From Glaciecola sp964195425 (GTDB lineage Bacteria; Pseudomonadota; Gammaproteobacteria; Enterobacterales; Alteromonadaceae): 64,000 nt of DNA. Below, one piece after another: positions 17,279-26,518 of the stretch. The notes under the pieces were generated by a model that saw only the letters and a list, made by a program, of their open reading frames with translations, was not told where the DNA came from and searched no databases. The stretch is taken from NCBI GenBank assembly GCA_964195425.1, contig CAXMOM010000039.1, positions 124,001-188,000 on the forward strand. The letters are read 5' to 3'. Position numbers and translations under genes: made by a program. Position 1 is the first letter of the stretch; every line of letters begins with the position of its first letter.

Positions 17279-17992
17279 TTAATAGACACCCTGCGTGATG
17301 GCTCGGGCGGCCGGAAACGCCAGTATTTCTCCCATCCCCAAAGTAAATATCCAGAGCCCATAAAAGCTATGCTCTGCACTAACTAACCAGTAAGACCGAG
17401 ATTTGTGATAGGTAAACGCAAACAGAAACCCGCCTAAAAAGGTAATTAGCAATACAATCCAGTTATGAAACATTAAATGAGCTGCGCAGAAAACGATTGC
17501 GTTCAGTAAGATAAAACCAGACGCTGAAGCAACTAGCCCGTTGTAGCGTTTGAAAAAGAAACTTCGATATAAAAATTCTTGCGGCAATACTGATACAAAA
17601 CAATAAAATAGGCACACAGTTAACCATAGTAAGGGATCTTTAATCACAACTACAAAGAGACTGTCAGGCATTTGTAGATAAACAAAAACACTTGTGAGCA
17701 ATGCAAATATTATGAACTTTATGGCCACTCTTGGCCAAAGTTCTTTCCACTGTGGCCTAAAAGCGATTCTAATTTCTTTCCACATAGTTAAAAAAGAGTG
17801 CTGGCAGAATTCGCTTTTACATATATACACAACATAGATAAGAGCAAAAATGGCAAGCCCCACGCTGATTTCCACAAATGGGTTAATTGCGAGTACAATC
17901 GGTAAGGCCAAAAACACAAGTCCTAGCTCTATCCACAATAGTCGGTTCTTTCTTCTCATTAAAAGACATGCATCAATCGTATTCCTTTGCAT
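17279..17992 (-). CDS. CPBP family intramembrane metalloprotease
   Basis: A 237-residue polytopic membrane protein with about six to eight hydrophobic segments. It carries the CPBP/CAAX-protease motifs: QEFLYR (Glu139, Arg143; the first Glu of the usual EExxxR is Gln), FCAAH (His172) and AEHSFYG (His208). The family includes eukaryotic CAAX endopeptidases and bacterial immunity or sorting proteases; the bacterial substrate is unknown here. The start is uncertain: the first ATG has no ribosome-binding site, and Met12 or a start just after AAAGGA inside the frame are possible. It appears to be a single-gene unit. Confidence 0.82.
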   Translation of the reverse strand: MQRNTIDACLLMRRKNRLLWIELGLVFLALPIVLAINPFVEISVGLAIFALIYVVYICKSEFCQHSFLTMWKEIRIAFRPQWKELWPRVAIKFIIFALLTSVFVYLQMPDSLFVVVIKDPLLWLTVCLFYCFVSVLPQEFLYRSFFFKRYNGLVASASGFILLNAIVFCAAHLMFHNWIVLLITFLGGFLFAFTYHKSRSYWLVSAEHSFYGLWIFTLGMGEILAFPAARAITQGVY

Positions 17993-18075
17993 TTAATTTC
18001 GACTCCACAATAATACTTAAAATAAGCAACTTAAGCGCTTGTAGCATATACGGCTAATGCTACACAGGAAAATAT

Positions 18076-18765
18076 TTATTTGTTAAAAGACTGTACTTCA
18101 TCATTTGTTAAATAGCGCCATTGGCCAAGTTCAACGTCAAGACAGATATCTCCGATTTGCTCTCGATGAAGTGAAACCACGCGATTACCTACGGCAGCGA
18201 ACATCCGTTTTACTTGATGAAACCTACCTTCTGTTATTGTCAAAAGTACTTCTTTGGCGTTAACCACCTCCAAAGTAGCCGGCAATGTTAAATGTTGTTC
18301 ACCTTGCAATTGTAAGCCTCTCTCAAATTTAGATGCGACATCCTCTGCAAGCGCTTTGGATAACTTCACACGATAAACTTTATGACATTGCGTAGTAGGG
18401 TGGGTAATACTAAATGACCAACGCCCATTATCGGTAATTAACACTAGACCTGTTGTATCAGCGTCTAAACGTCCGGCAATGTGTAGCTCTGAGGCTTTAT
18501 CAACATTTAGGTAATTGAAGAGCGAGGGATAGACTGCATCGGTATTTGAGCAAATAGTGCTCGCTGGTTTATGCATGAGGATATAGCGAAAATCACGAGT
18601 TTTCAGCCGCAGGCCATTTAACGTTATGGTATTATTTTCATGAACCTGAGTCGCTTCGTTCGTCGTAATTTCACCATTAACGCTAAGCTCTCCTAAATTA
18701 ATGCGTTTGATCGCGTCACTTTTTGTAAGCTCGGTGCTTTTACACACAAATTTATCAAGGCGCAT
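18076..18765 (-). CDS. rsuA: 16S rRNA pseudouridine(516) synthase RsuA
   Basis: RsuA converts U516 of 16S rRNA to pseudouridine. The 229-residue protein has an N-terminal S4 RNA-binding domain (MRLDKFVCKSTELTKSDA) and the catalytic motif GRLDADTTGL with Asp101. FHQVKRMFAAVGNRVVSLHR is also typical of the RsuA/RluB/E/F family. Length and domain order agree with RsuA rather than the longer RluB. It is a solitary leftward gene. Confidence 0.92.
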   Translation of the reverse strand: MRLDKFVCKSTELTKSDAIKRINLGELSVNGEITTNEATQVHENNTITLNGLRLKTRDFRYILMHKPASTICSNTDAVYPSLFNYLNVDKASELHIAGRLDADTTGLVLITDNGRWSFSITHPTTQCHKVYRVKLSKALAEDVASKFERGLQLQGEQHLTLPATLEVVNAKEVLLTITEGRFHQVKRMFAAVGNRVVSLHREQIGDICLDVELGQWRYLTNDEVQSFNK

Positions 18766-18861
18766 TATGGAAAATAATCAGGATATGAGATGCTATGACA
18801 GTAGCCTTTCTAAGCGAAAATTACCATCGTCTCAACAATGAGTAAATAATCAATAGTACGG

Positions 18862-18918
18862 TGGCTGGCGGGGTGCCAGCCAGGTGTTTTTTGGTGCCTC
18901 ATCAAAAGCACCTTTTTT
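18862..18918 (+). terminator. Tandem hairpin-T-tract structures
   Basis: The first hairpin is TGGCTGGC (18862-18869), loop GGGGT, GCCAGCCA (18875-18882), followed by GGTGTTTTTT. The second is GGTGC (18893-18897) with GCACC (18908-18912), followed by six T residues. Both T tracts are on the plus strand, yet no plus-strand gene lies upstream. On the minus strand the hairpins could stall the end of the ABC operon but have no U tract. Confidence 0.6.
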
Positions 18919-18920
18919 AC

Positions 18921-21404
18921 TCAATCCTGGCGCAAGGATTTAATTGGGTTAGCACGAGCAACACTTGCCGCATTGCCTCCCACGGTTATCCAAGCCATTA
19001 CCAAGAGCAAAAAACCTACTGAAAAACTAATCGGGATTAGCCAAAGAGCGTCTATACGATAAGAAAAATTTTCCAACCAACTTACCATTGCCACGGCCGC
19101 TATTGGCCAAGCGACTAGGTTAGCAATCAACACTGGCTTTGAGAACTGCCATACCAGCAACTTAACGATGTCTCTAACTCTGGCACCCATGACTTTGCGG
19201 ATCCCAATCTCTTTGGTTCTTCTTTCGGTGGTAAATGCAGCTAAGCCGTATAAACCCAAACAGGCTATAATAATCGCAAGCACGGAGAATGTTGAGAACA
19301 ACCGAGCTTGTATCTGCTCGTCGTTATATTGTGCCCGCATCATACTGTCTAAAAACTGTAAATTTATTGGGTTCATAGGTGCATACGTTTTCCATACTTG
19401 CCCTATTTGTGCGCTTAATTGAGCAGGATTTTGAGTGTTAATCGTTAAACTGGCAACATAAAACCTAGCGGGGTTAAGTGAATAAACAGACGGCCGAACC
19501 CCGAATTTTATCGAACGAAAATAGATATCTGGCACTACGCCTACAATCTCAAAATGCTGTAAGCCTCGCATATCAGCTTCAATAGTTTTACCAATCGCTT
19601 GTTGCGGTGTGCTGAAACCAAACTTGGCTAATGCACTGACATTTAAAATAGCACTGGCTTTACCAGCAGGCTTACCTTCTTCTACTGTGATGACTTCATC
19701 TGTCCCAAACTTGTTGTCAAACAAGCGCCCAGCAACAGGTTTAACATCATATGCTTCAAAAAACCCATAGTCCATGTTGTGAATGTTTAGTAACTGCCTA
19801 TCGCTGTTGCTTGCCGCTGAATCTAGCAGTTTAAAATGTCGGTTATTTTCATTATCTTGTGTAGGCGCTTCAGAAGAAAAAACAACGGAGCTTATTTCGG
19901 GTATGTTTAGTAACTCTTGGCGCAAACTTTCGTGTTTATCTTGCGCGCCATTAATGCCTAAAATCATTTTATTGTTACTGCTATAACCTACATCAACCGA
20001 TTGGGCATAGTGAGTTTGACTGTAAATTACGACGGTGCTGATCACTAAGGCTATAGATGCGCTAAATTGAAAGACGACTAGAAAAGTTCGAAAGCCCGCC
20101 GTTCTGCCAGATTCTGTGCTTTTGTTTGATTTCAATATTTGGCCAGGCAAAAATTTTGAAAGATGCATTGCAGGGTAAAGCCCTGCGCCTAAACCGACGA
20201 TTAAGCCAATAAGCACAACCGCGCCTAACAGTTCTAGGTCAGTAAACAAGGCCAGTTGTAACTCGCTATCTAATGCCTGATTGTAAAACGGCAAAACGAG
20301 TTCTACTAACACCAAGGCAACTAGTAATGAGATAAATACCAATGTTACCGCTTCACCTAAAAACTGAATCATGACTTGTCGTCTACTTGCTCCGAGTACT
20401 TTGCGCATCGCGACTTCTCTGGCCCGTTGACTAGCGCGAGCTGTTGCTAGATTCATAAAGTTGATGCAAGCGATGAGAAGAATCAACCCTGCTATTATTA
20501 TAAAAGAAGTGATCATGCTTGCACTGCCTAAGGGTGATAAGTCTCCCATGTTTCCAGCGTCTTTTTTTGCATGTAAGTGTAAGTCTTCCAATGCCATCAA
20601 TTTGTGTTTCAAGCTATCTGATACGCGCTGATCATCTTCAAAATGCTCTTTAAGGGGACTTTCATTGTCTACCCAATAAGTTAGACGCTCCTGAAAGTTC
20701 TCAATTGAGACGCCTTCACGCATTTTGAAATAGGTATACACATTTACGCTAGTCCAACTATTTAGACCAGGGTTGTTTTCAATAATAGCGGGTAACACAT
20801 AAAGAATTAATTCCGTATTGAGGTGGCTAGCTTTGGGGAGATCTTTTATTACTCCTGTAACGGTAAGCTCAGAAGGTTGAGGGCCTGCGCAGCAAACTGT
20901 TAATGTTTGCCCGACAACGTCCGTTTTACCAAAGTACTTTATCGCCATTTCTTCTGTAATGACTAAATCAAATGGCTTTTTGAAAGAGGTCGCTTTAGAC
21001 CCATATACAAAGGGCAAATCGAACAGTTCAAAGAAGTCTGGATCAACAAGGCTCAATTCTTCAGCCGTTACGTCTTGCTGCTGAATAACCGATGCGCCGA
21101 AACTGATTATTCTCGTGCTGGTTTCAACTTCAGCTGTTGCATAGTTTCTTACCGCAGCCATCATTTTCCCAGCCGATCGTACTGTCAGAAATGGAGGTGA
21201 ACCCGCAGTATAATAAGTACTGTGCATACGCACAACACGGTCAGAGTCGGTCAACCATTTGTCGTATCCCATTTCTTCACGAACAAATAAAGAGATTAAA
21301 ATACAGCTCATTAACCCTAAGGCTAGTCCGAGAATATTAATAACGGAAAACATCCCATTATTAATAATATTGCGCCACGCGGTCATTAAATAATTCTTAA
21401 ACAT
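18921..21404 (-). CDS. MacB/FtsX-type ABC transporter permease
   Basis: An 827-residue permease with two MacB/FtsX units. An N-terminal helix (NIINNGMFSVINILGLALGL) and a periplasmic domain are followed by a three-helix FtsX block (about 290-420). A second periplasmic domain and a final FtsX block (about 700-815) follow; both blocks carry AMRKVLGA/GIRKVMGA sequences. It does not form a pore-type importer. Such mechanotransmitting systems push substrates such as peptides, antibiotics or lipoproteins from the periplasm outward. It is the last gene of the adaptor-ATPase-permease operon. Substrate is unknown. Confidence 0.92.
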   Translation of the reverse strand: MFKNYLMTAWRNIINNGMFSVINILGLALGLMSCILISLFVREEMGYDKWLTDSDRVVRMHSTYYTAGSPPFLTVRSAGKMMAAVRNYATAEVETSTRIISFGASVIQQQDVTAEELSLVDPDFFELFDLPFVYGSKATSFKKPFDLVITEEMAIKYFGKTDVVGQTLTVCCAGPQPSELTVTGVIKDLPKASHLNTELILYVLPAIIENNPGLNSWTSVNVYTYFKMREGVSIENFQERLTYWVDNESPLKEHFEDDQRVSDSLKHKLMALEDLHLHAKKDAGNMGDLSPLGSASMITSFIIIAGLILLIACINFMNLATARASQRAREVAMRKVLGASRRQVMIQFLGEAVTLVFISLLVALVLVELVLPFYNQALDSELQLALFTDLELLGAVVLIGLIVGLGAGLYPAMHLSKFLPGQILKSNKSTESGRTAGFRTFLVVFQFSASIALVISTVVIYSQTHYAQSVDVGYSSNNKMILGINGAQDKHESLRQELLNIPEISSVVFSSEAPTQDNENNRHFKLLDSAASNSDRQLLNIHNMDYGFFEAYDVKPVAGRLFDNKFGTDEVITVEEGKPAGKASAILNVSALAKFGFSTPQQAIGKTIEADMRGLQHFEIVGVVPDIYFRSIKFGVRPSVYSLNPARFYVASLTINTQNPAQLSAQIGQVWKTYAPMNPINLQFLDSMMRAQYNDEQIQARLFSTFSVLAIIIACLGLYGLAAFTTERRTKEIGIRKVMGARVRDIVKLLVWQFSKPVLIANLVAWPIAAVAMVSWLENFSYRIDALWLIPISFSVGFLLLVMAWITVGGNAASVARANPIKSLRQD

Positions 21405-21443
21405 GGTCTATTCCTTAAAAAGTTTGTGAATATAAGCGATGGC

Positions 21444-22127
21444 TTAAATGGCCTGGCGAATACTTTGAGTGACTACGTGTCCGTCAAATAAATTAATTGT
21501 ACGATGTGCGTAATCAGCATGGGAAGGACTGTGCGTAACCATCACAATGGTGGTGCCTTCTTCGTTTAAGGCCTGCAGCATTTCCATAACTTCTTGGCCA
21601 TGGGCGCTATCGAGGTTACCGGTAGGTTCATCTGCTAATATCATCGATTGATTGCCAACAACCGCCCTAGCAACCGCAACTCTTTGTTGTTGGCCTCCCG
21701 ACAATTGACTCGGCATGTGTTTTGCTCGGTGGGCAATGCCAACCTTGTCCATTACTTCATTGACTTTTTGTTTGCGCGTGTCAGACGCAATATTATGATA
21801 CAAAAGGGCAAGTTCGATATTTTCTTCGACGGTAAGTTCGTCAATCAAATTGAAGCTTTGAAAGATAAAACCAATATTGTGTTTACGGACCGATGACAGC
21901 TGTGCCTCGGAATAGTCAGAAATATCCAAATCGTCAAAAACGTATTGGCCACTTGAGGCTTTATCTAACATACCAATAATACTCAATAACGTTGATTTTC
22001 CGCACCCTGAGGGGCCCATTATGGCGACAAACTCGCCTTGTTCAATATCGATGTTGACTTGATTTAAAGCAACCGTTTCCACTTCGTCGGTTTGATATAC
22101 TCGCGTCAGGTTTTTAAGTTTTAGCAT
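21444..22127 (-). CDS. MacB/LolD-type ABC transporter ATP-binding protein
   Basis: A 227-residue ATPase with Walker A GPSGCGKST (about 39-47), the signature LSGGQQQRVAVARA, Walker B MILADEPTGNLDS and the switch histidine in MVTHSPSH. This arrangement is typical of the LolD/MacB/FtsE group that powers FtsX-like permeases. It sits between the adaptor (22 bases upstream) and the permease (39 bases downstream), so the three make one transporter. Confidence 0.95.
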   Translation of the reverse strand: MLKLKNLTRVYQTDEVETVALNQVNIDIEQGEFVAIMGPSGCGKSTLLSIIGMLDKASSGQYVFDDLDISDYSEAQLSSVRKHNIGFIFQSFNLIDELTVEENIELALLYHNIASDTRKQKVNEVMDKVGIAHRAKHMPSQLSGGQQQRVAVARAVVGNQSMILADEPTGNLDSAHGQEVMEMLQALNEEGTTIVMVTHSPSHADYAHRTINLFDGHVVTQSIRQAI

Positions 22128-22149
22128 GGCTAAGGTCCTTTTTTGAAAA

Positions 22150-23466
22150 TTAGTTAAGTTTTAGACGCTGCATATCTTGATAGCTGGTGTAAGGGCTAGT
22201 AACCACTCTTTCGCCAACTTCCAGTCCATCTAGCACTTCAATAAACCTGCTGTTGCGACGGCCTAGGCGAATAGGCCTTCTTATGGCTTCGCTCCCATCT
22301 GCGGAAACCACAAAAATCCAGTTGCCGCCCGTATCTTGATAAAACGCGCCGTTGGGAATAAGCAGTGCTTCACTTGCATCACCAAGGGTTAATTTGGTTT
22401 GAACCGTTTGGCCACGGCGAATGCCAGCAGGCTGCTCATCGGTAAACTGTAGGTCGACTTCAAACTGGCCATTAGTTACTTGTGGATAAATTTTGGTTAC
22501 GCTAAGTTGGTATTTATCAAAGCTTACCCGTTGCCCAATATCAACACGACCTAAGTAAAACTCATCAATCATTGCACTTAGTTTAAAATCGTTAGGGGTG
22601 TCTATTTGCCCGAGTCGCTCGCCCTTATCAATACTTTGCCCGACTTCAAAATCGAAACCAGATAGCTTTCCGTCAACCGGTGCTCGTACATTCATATTGG
22701 TTAAATTTTGGCGAGATATTTCAAGGTTCGATTCAAGTCTTATGGCTGTTTCTTTTAAGAAAACTAATTGGCTTTCTTGCAGAGCTTTGTCTGACGACTG
22801 ACTTTCCAAGGTTAGCGCTAGTCTATCCTTATACCAATTTAGTGTGTCGGTGGTATCGGCGAATACTGATTGGCTTACAGCGCCTGTGTTAAGCAGTTCT
22901 TGTTCCCGTGAGAGCTGTCGCGTTAACAGCTTTATTTGATAGTTGATGTCGACCAAATTTCGTTTATGTAGCAAACGGTTTTGCTCTAAGTTCAGCTCGA
23001 TTGAGCGCATATTGTTAAGCTGCTCGGCAACACGAGTTTCATTTCCCAATACGCTAAGCTGTAGTGAAGAGTTTGATAGTTCAACTATCAACTCACCGGC
23101 GTTAAGTTGGGTGCCATCTTCAACTAAGATACGTTCTACTCTGCCGCCTTCAACGGCATCCAAATAGACCGTTTTGGCAGGAATCACTCTGGCGCGAATT
23201 GGGATGAAGTCTTCGAATGTACCCTGCGTTACCAGTGAAATTCCGATACGTTGGCTATCAACTTTGATTGCTTTGCCTGTGTTAGTAAAAAACACGGAAT
23301 ATGCAATTATTGATAGCACGACAGCAACCACGCACACCCACGCTAATTTTTTCCATATGTTGGGCGATTTTGCTACTTTGCGGTCCATCCCAGCACCTGA
23401 CATTTTTCGCTTGTGCTCAAGCGAGTATGCAGACGATGTTGATGAAAGTGTTACTGGTTCAGTCAT
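22150..23466 (-). CDS. HlyD/MacA-type periplasmic adaptor subunit
   Basis: A 438-residue membrane-fusion protein. There is one N-terminal membrane anchor (about 39-60, LAWVCVVAVVLSIIAYSVFF) after a short cytoplasmic tail. A biotinyl-lipoyl-like half (VEGGRVERILVEDGTQLNAG) leads into a long coiled-coil hairpin (about 140-255). The second lipoyl half (NMNVRAPVDGKLSGFDFEVGQ), beta-barrel and membrane-proximal domains follow. It would join the inner-membrane ABC unit to a TolC-like channel, which is not encoded nearby. It is first in the leftward operon, 48 bases downstream of a candidate sigma-54 promoter. Confidence 0.93.
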   Translation of the reverse strand: MTEPVTLSSTSSAYSLEHKRKMSGAGMDRKVAKSPNIWKKLAWVCVVAVVLSIIAYSVFFTNTGKAIKVDSQRIGISLVTQGTFEDFIPIRARVIPAKTVYLDAVEGGRVERILVEDGTQLNAGELIVELSNSSLQLSVLGNETRVAEQLNNMRSIELNLEQNRLLHKRNLVDINYQIKLLTRQLSREQELLNTGAVSQSVFADTTDTLNWYKDRLALTLESQSSDKALQESQLVFLKETAIRLESNLEISRQNLTNMNVRAPVDGKLSGFDFEVGQSIDKGERLGQIDTPNDFKLSAMIDEFYLGRVDIGQRVSFDKYQLSVTKIYPQVTNGQFEVDLQFTDEQPAGIRRGQTVQTKLTLGDASEALLIPNGAFYQDTGGNWIFVVSADGSEAIRRPIRLGRRNSRFIEVLDGLEVGERVVTSPYTSYQDMQRLKLN

Positions 23467-23514
23467 AATGAGATTTCACTCGAATACTCGTATTGCTGAG
23501 ATTACTAATTACTG

Positions 23515-23530
23515 ATCAATTATCGTTCCA
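23515..23530 (-). promoter_or_regulatory. Candidate sigma-54 promoter of the ABC efflux operon
   Basis: On the minus strand TGGAACGATAATTGAT resembles the RpoN consensus TGGCACG-N4-TTGCT, with TGG, ACG and TTG in register. The -12 GC is GA here, so the match is imperfect. Transcription would begin near 23504, about 38 bases before the adaptor ATG. A GAFTGA-containing regulator is encoded divergently and tandem inverted repeats lie about 95-116 bases upstream, as expected for an enhancer. Confidence 0.5.
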
Positions 23531-23590
23531 ACTCTTAAGTTGTTGATATCGTTTAGAATAAAAAATAACGTATTCTTTAGTTATCATGAA

Positions 23591-23629
23591 CTGTACGTTT
23601 ATGAACAGTTTGTGTACGATAATGAACAC
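23591..23629. promoter_or_regulatory. Tandem operators, probable NtrC-type enhancer
   Basis: Two 18-bp imperfect inverted repeats share one architecture. CTGTAC-N6-GAACAG is at 23591-23608 and GTGTAC-N6-GAACAC at 23612-23629. Their centres are 21 bp apart, two helical turns, which suits cooperative binding of an activator dimer pair. They lie between the ABC operon and the regulator gene, 37-75 bases upstream of the latter, so autoregulation is also possible. Confidence 0.7.
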
Positions 23630-23665
23630 TTTGTTTTTGAATGATGACCTTAAAAGTCGAGAAAG

Positions 23666-25141
23666 ATGACCAGCAAAACCCGTATTTTAATTATAGATGA
23701 CGATGAAGATATTCTGATTGCAGGAAAATTGTTACTGCGTCGCAATGGTTTTGACGTCGTCACATCACATCAGCCTGAGCAAATTCCGGCGCTAATAAAG
23801 TCTACTTCCTTTCAAGTTATTATGCTGGATATGAACTTTGGACCAGGCGAAAGCTCTGGCGATGAAGGCTTAAAGTGGCTGAGTGTTATTCGAAGCTTAG
23901 ATCCTGACTGCATTGTAGTGATGATAACTGCCCATGGTGGCATGAATTTGGCCATTGAGGCGATGAAGCTTGGTGCAACTGACTTTGTGATTAAGCCTTG
24001 GCAAAATGAAAAGCTGGTAGCTACTGTTCGAACCGCCGCTGAATTAAGCCTTGTTCGCAACGAGGCTAAGCATTTGCGCAGCGCTAATCAGTTGCTTACA
24101 CAGGTCGCCAACCAGTCTAGTAGGCCCAACATACAGAGCAATTCTCCCGCAATTAACGCAGTTATGTCGCTCGTTGCCAGAAGTGCGCCTACCGATGCAA
24201 ACGTGCTTGTCTTAGGCGAAAACGGGACTGGGAAAGAGCTTCTTGCCAAAGAAATACATTTTCAAAGTTTGCGCTGTAACAATATTTTCTTAACGGTAGA
24301 CCTAGGCGCTATATCGGAAACCTTGTTTGAAAGTGAGCTGTTTGGGCATAAAAAGGGCGCGTTTACAGGTGCTAACGAAGAGCGAATAGGAAAGTTGGAG
24401 GCGGCAAACGGTGGAACATTGTTCCTTGATGAACTAGGTAATTTGCCCCTGCACTTACAAGCGCGTTTATTGACTGTTTTAGAGCAACGGCGAGTAACGC
24501 CATTAGGTGCGAATATTTCCAGGCCCTTTGACGTTCGGGTGATTTGCGCAACTAATGTACCAAAGCAAACCTTGCTAGATGAAACGCAATTTCGCCAAGA
24601 CTTGCTTTTCCGGTTAAACACGGTTGAAATTACGCTACCGGCCTTGCGTGATAGGCCCGAGGATATAGCGCCACTTGCAGACTACTTTGTAAACTACTAT
24701 TGTAAAAAATATAATAAACCGACAGCCAGCATTTCTGCAGAGGTTCGTAATGCAATGCAACATCACAACTGGCCTGGAAATATTCGCGCACTTCGCCATA
24801 CGATTGAAAGAGCGATAATTTTAAGTGAAACAGAGCACTTAAATGTAGACGATTTACAATTGCCTCAGGTATTAGCTAATCCTTTGGGCAATGAAATACA
24901 TGCAGCCGCTATACCTACAACGGCTGCGCCTTCAGAGAATGCGCAGACAACTGTAAACATCCATATGGAAGATACAGAATTTTTATCGCAACAAAACAGT
25001 GAACTCAATTTAGAAAAAATTGAGAAACAAACCATTACGCGTGCCTTAAGGACTTATCGCTACAACATTAGTCACACTGCAAAAGCTTTAGGCCTCACGC
25101 GTGCAGCTTTGTATAGGAGAATGGAAAAACATGGGCTTTAA
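23666..25141 (+). CDS. NtrC-family sigma-54-dependent response regulator
   Basis: A 491-residue three-domain activator. The receiver domain has the acidic pair at 11-13 and phosphoacceptor Asp55 (VIMLDMNF). The AAA+ domain has Walker A GENGTGKE, the sigma-54-contacting GAFTGA loop and Walker B GGTLFLDELGNL. A Fis-type helix-turn-helix is at the C-terminus (ISHTAKALGLTRAALYRRMEKHGL). It is transcribed divergently from the ABC efflux operon and translationally coupled to a kinase gene, which suggests it activates that operon from the tandem operators at 23591-23629. The signal is unknown. Confidence 0.95.
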   Translation: MTSKTRILIIDDDEDILIAGKLLLRRNGFDVVTSHQPEQIPALIKSTSFQVIMLDMNFGPGESSGDEGLKWLSVIRSLDPDCIVVMITAHGGMNLAIEAMKLGATDFVIKPWQNEKLVATVRTAAELSLVRNEAKHLRSANQLLTQVANQSSRPNIQSNSPAINAVMSLVARSAPTDANVLVLGENGTGKELLAKEIHFQSLRCNNIFLTVDLGAISETLFESELFGHKKGAFTGANEERIGKLEAANGGTLFLDELGNLPLHLQARLLTVLEQRRVTPLGANISRPFDVRVICATNVPKQTLLDETQFRQDLLFRLNTVEITLPALRDRPEDIAPLADYFVNYYCKKYNKPTASISAEVRNAMQHHNWPGNIRALRHTIERAIILSETEHLNVDDLQLPQVLANPLGNEIHAAAIPTTAAPSENAQTTVNIHMEDTEFLSQQNSELNLEKIEKQTITRALRTYRYNISHTAKALGLTRAALYRRMEKHGL

Positions 25142-26483
25142 TACCTTTTCAGCGTTAATTGGACTTCGCACTGTATTAATTATGCTGACACTACTTGGAC
25201 TGACTTACCTTACCTTCATGCCGGGCTATCATGCCGCAACTATTGTCCTTACTTTAGTCCTTATTTTTGAGTGCTACAGCATGGTTAAATTTATAGCGCG
25301 CACTAATGCTGAGCTTGTTAGATTTTTGGATGCCGCACGCTATGCTGATTATTCCCAGCGATTTGAGCTTAAGGGTTTAGGCGCAGGGTTTAGCGAATTA
25401 GGAGAAGCTTTTGCGGATATATTAGAACGCTTTCAAAATAATAGGCAGAAACAAGAAGAGCAATTTAGACATGTGAAAGCCGTGGTAGAGCACTTACCTG
25501 TGCCACTTATTAGTATTAAACAAAATGGCACACTAAAACTTTGGAATAATGCTGCGAGGCGTTTATTTGGCTCTAGTCGCATTGTGACAGTAAATGACCT
25601 TGAGCAATTTGGCAGTGATTTTGTTTATAATCTAACCAATATTAAAGCAGGTGAAAGGCGTTTAGTCTCGTTTCAAGTCGATAACATGGCGCATCAGTTA
25701 AGTGTTTCAATGACCGATATTATTGTTGGGCGAGAACAAGAGAAACTGCTTAGCCTGCAGGACATACAAAATGAACTTGACGCTAACCAACTTCAATCTT
25801 GGCAAGATTTAGTCAGGGTGCTCACACATGAAATAATGAATAGTATTACGCCTGTAGCGTCATTATCGAAAACCGCCGTTGATTTAGTACAAGACACTAA
25901 AGAGCATGTTAAGAATCAGCCTGATGTACTGGAACATCTAAACGATATTGCAAGTGCGGTGCAAACCGTTGCTCGCAGAAGTGACGGCTTAATGAAATTT
26001 GTGGGCAGTTACCGAAAACTTACGCGCTTACCCGCGCCAAAGAAAGTGAAGCTCAAAGTGGCTGACTGTTTTGCGCAAGTGATTGAAATTATCAAACAAG
26101 GCGACCAAAAAAGAGACATTGAGTTTAAGGTTAAGATAGAGCCTAGCGAATTAGAAATGAGCGCTGACCCGTCCATGCTAGAGCACATATTGATCAACTT
26201 AGTAAAAAATGCACAGCAGGCTTTGCACCTCACCGAGTCACCCACAATTACCATGCAGGCAGAAATTAATCGTCGTGGCCACGTAGTGTTCGAGATAGCA
26301 GACAACGGGCCAGGTATTGGTGAAGATGTTAAAAGTAAAATATTCGTCCCCTTTTTTACCACAAAAAAAGAAGGTTCTGGTGTGGGATTGGCATTAACGC
26401 GTCAGGTAATGAATGCCCATGGTGGCGCAGTCAAAGTAGCCAATAATGACACAGGTGGAGCAATATTCACTTTAATTTTTTGA
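25131..26483 (+). CDS. PAS-domain sensor histidine kinase
   Basis: The partner kinase of the upstream regulator. I choose ATG 25131 because AGGAGA lies ten bases before it; it overlaps the regulator's end by 11 bases, whereas an ATG at 25101 has no such signal. The 450-residue protein has two N-terminal membrane helices (about 10-55), a HAMP-like and PAS region (about 115-215), a HisKA motif LTHEIMNSITPVASLS with the phosphorylated His, then N box (LINLVKNAQQAL), G1 (DNGPGIGED) and G2 (GSGVGLAL) of the ATPase. It has almost no periplasmic loop, so sensing is probably within the membrane or cytoplasm. Confidence 0.93.
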   Translation: MGFNTFSALIGLRTVLIMLTLLGLTYLTFMPGYHAATIVLTLVLIFECYSMVKFIARTNAELVRFLDAARYADYSQRFELKGLGAGFSELGEAFADILERFQNNRQKQEEQFRHVKAVVEHLPVPLISIKQNGTLKLWNNAARRLFGSSRIVTVNDLEQFGSDFVYNLTNIKAGERRLVSFQVDNMAHQLSVSMTDIIVGREQEKLLSLQDIQNELDANQLQSWQDLVRVLTHEIMNSITPVASLSKTAVDLVQDTKEHVKNQPDVLEHLNDIASAVQTVARRSDGLMKFVGSYRKLTRLPAPKKVKLKVADCFAQVIEIIKQGDQKRDIEFKVKIEPSELEMSADPSMLEHILINLVKNAQQALHLTESPTITMQAEINRRGHVVFEIADNGPGIGEDVKSKIFVPFFTTKKEGSGVGLALTRQVMNAHGGAVKVANNDTGGAIFTLIF

Positions 26484-26518
26484 CGAAGGTAAAAGCAATA
26501 GTTTGCTTTCACAATAGA

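Noticed and set aside
17931..17939. CTATCCACA as a further DnaA box
   Set aside because: It has one mismatch at the first base and lies in the coding sequence of the CPBP protease; such near matches are frequent by chance.
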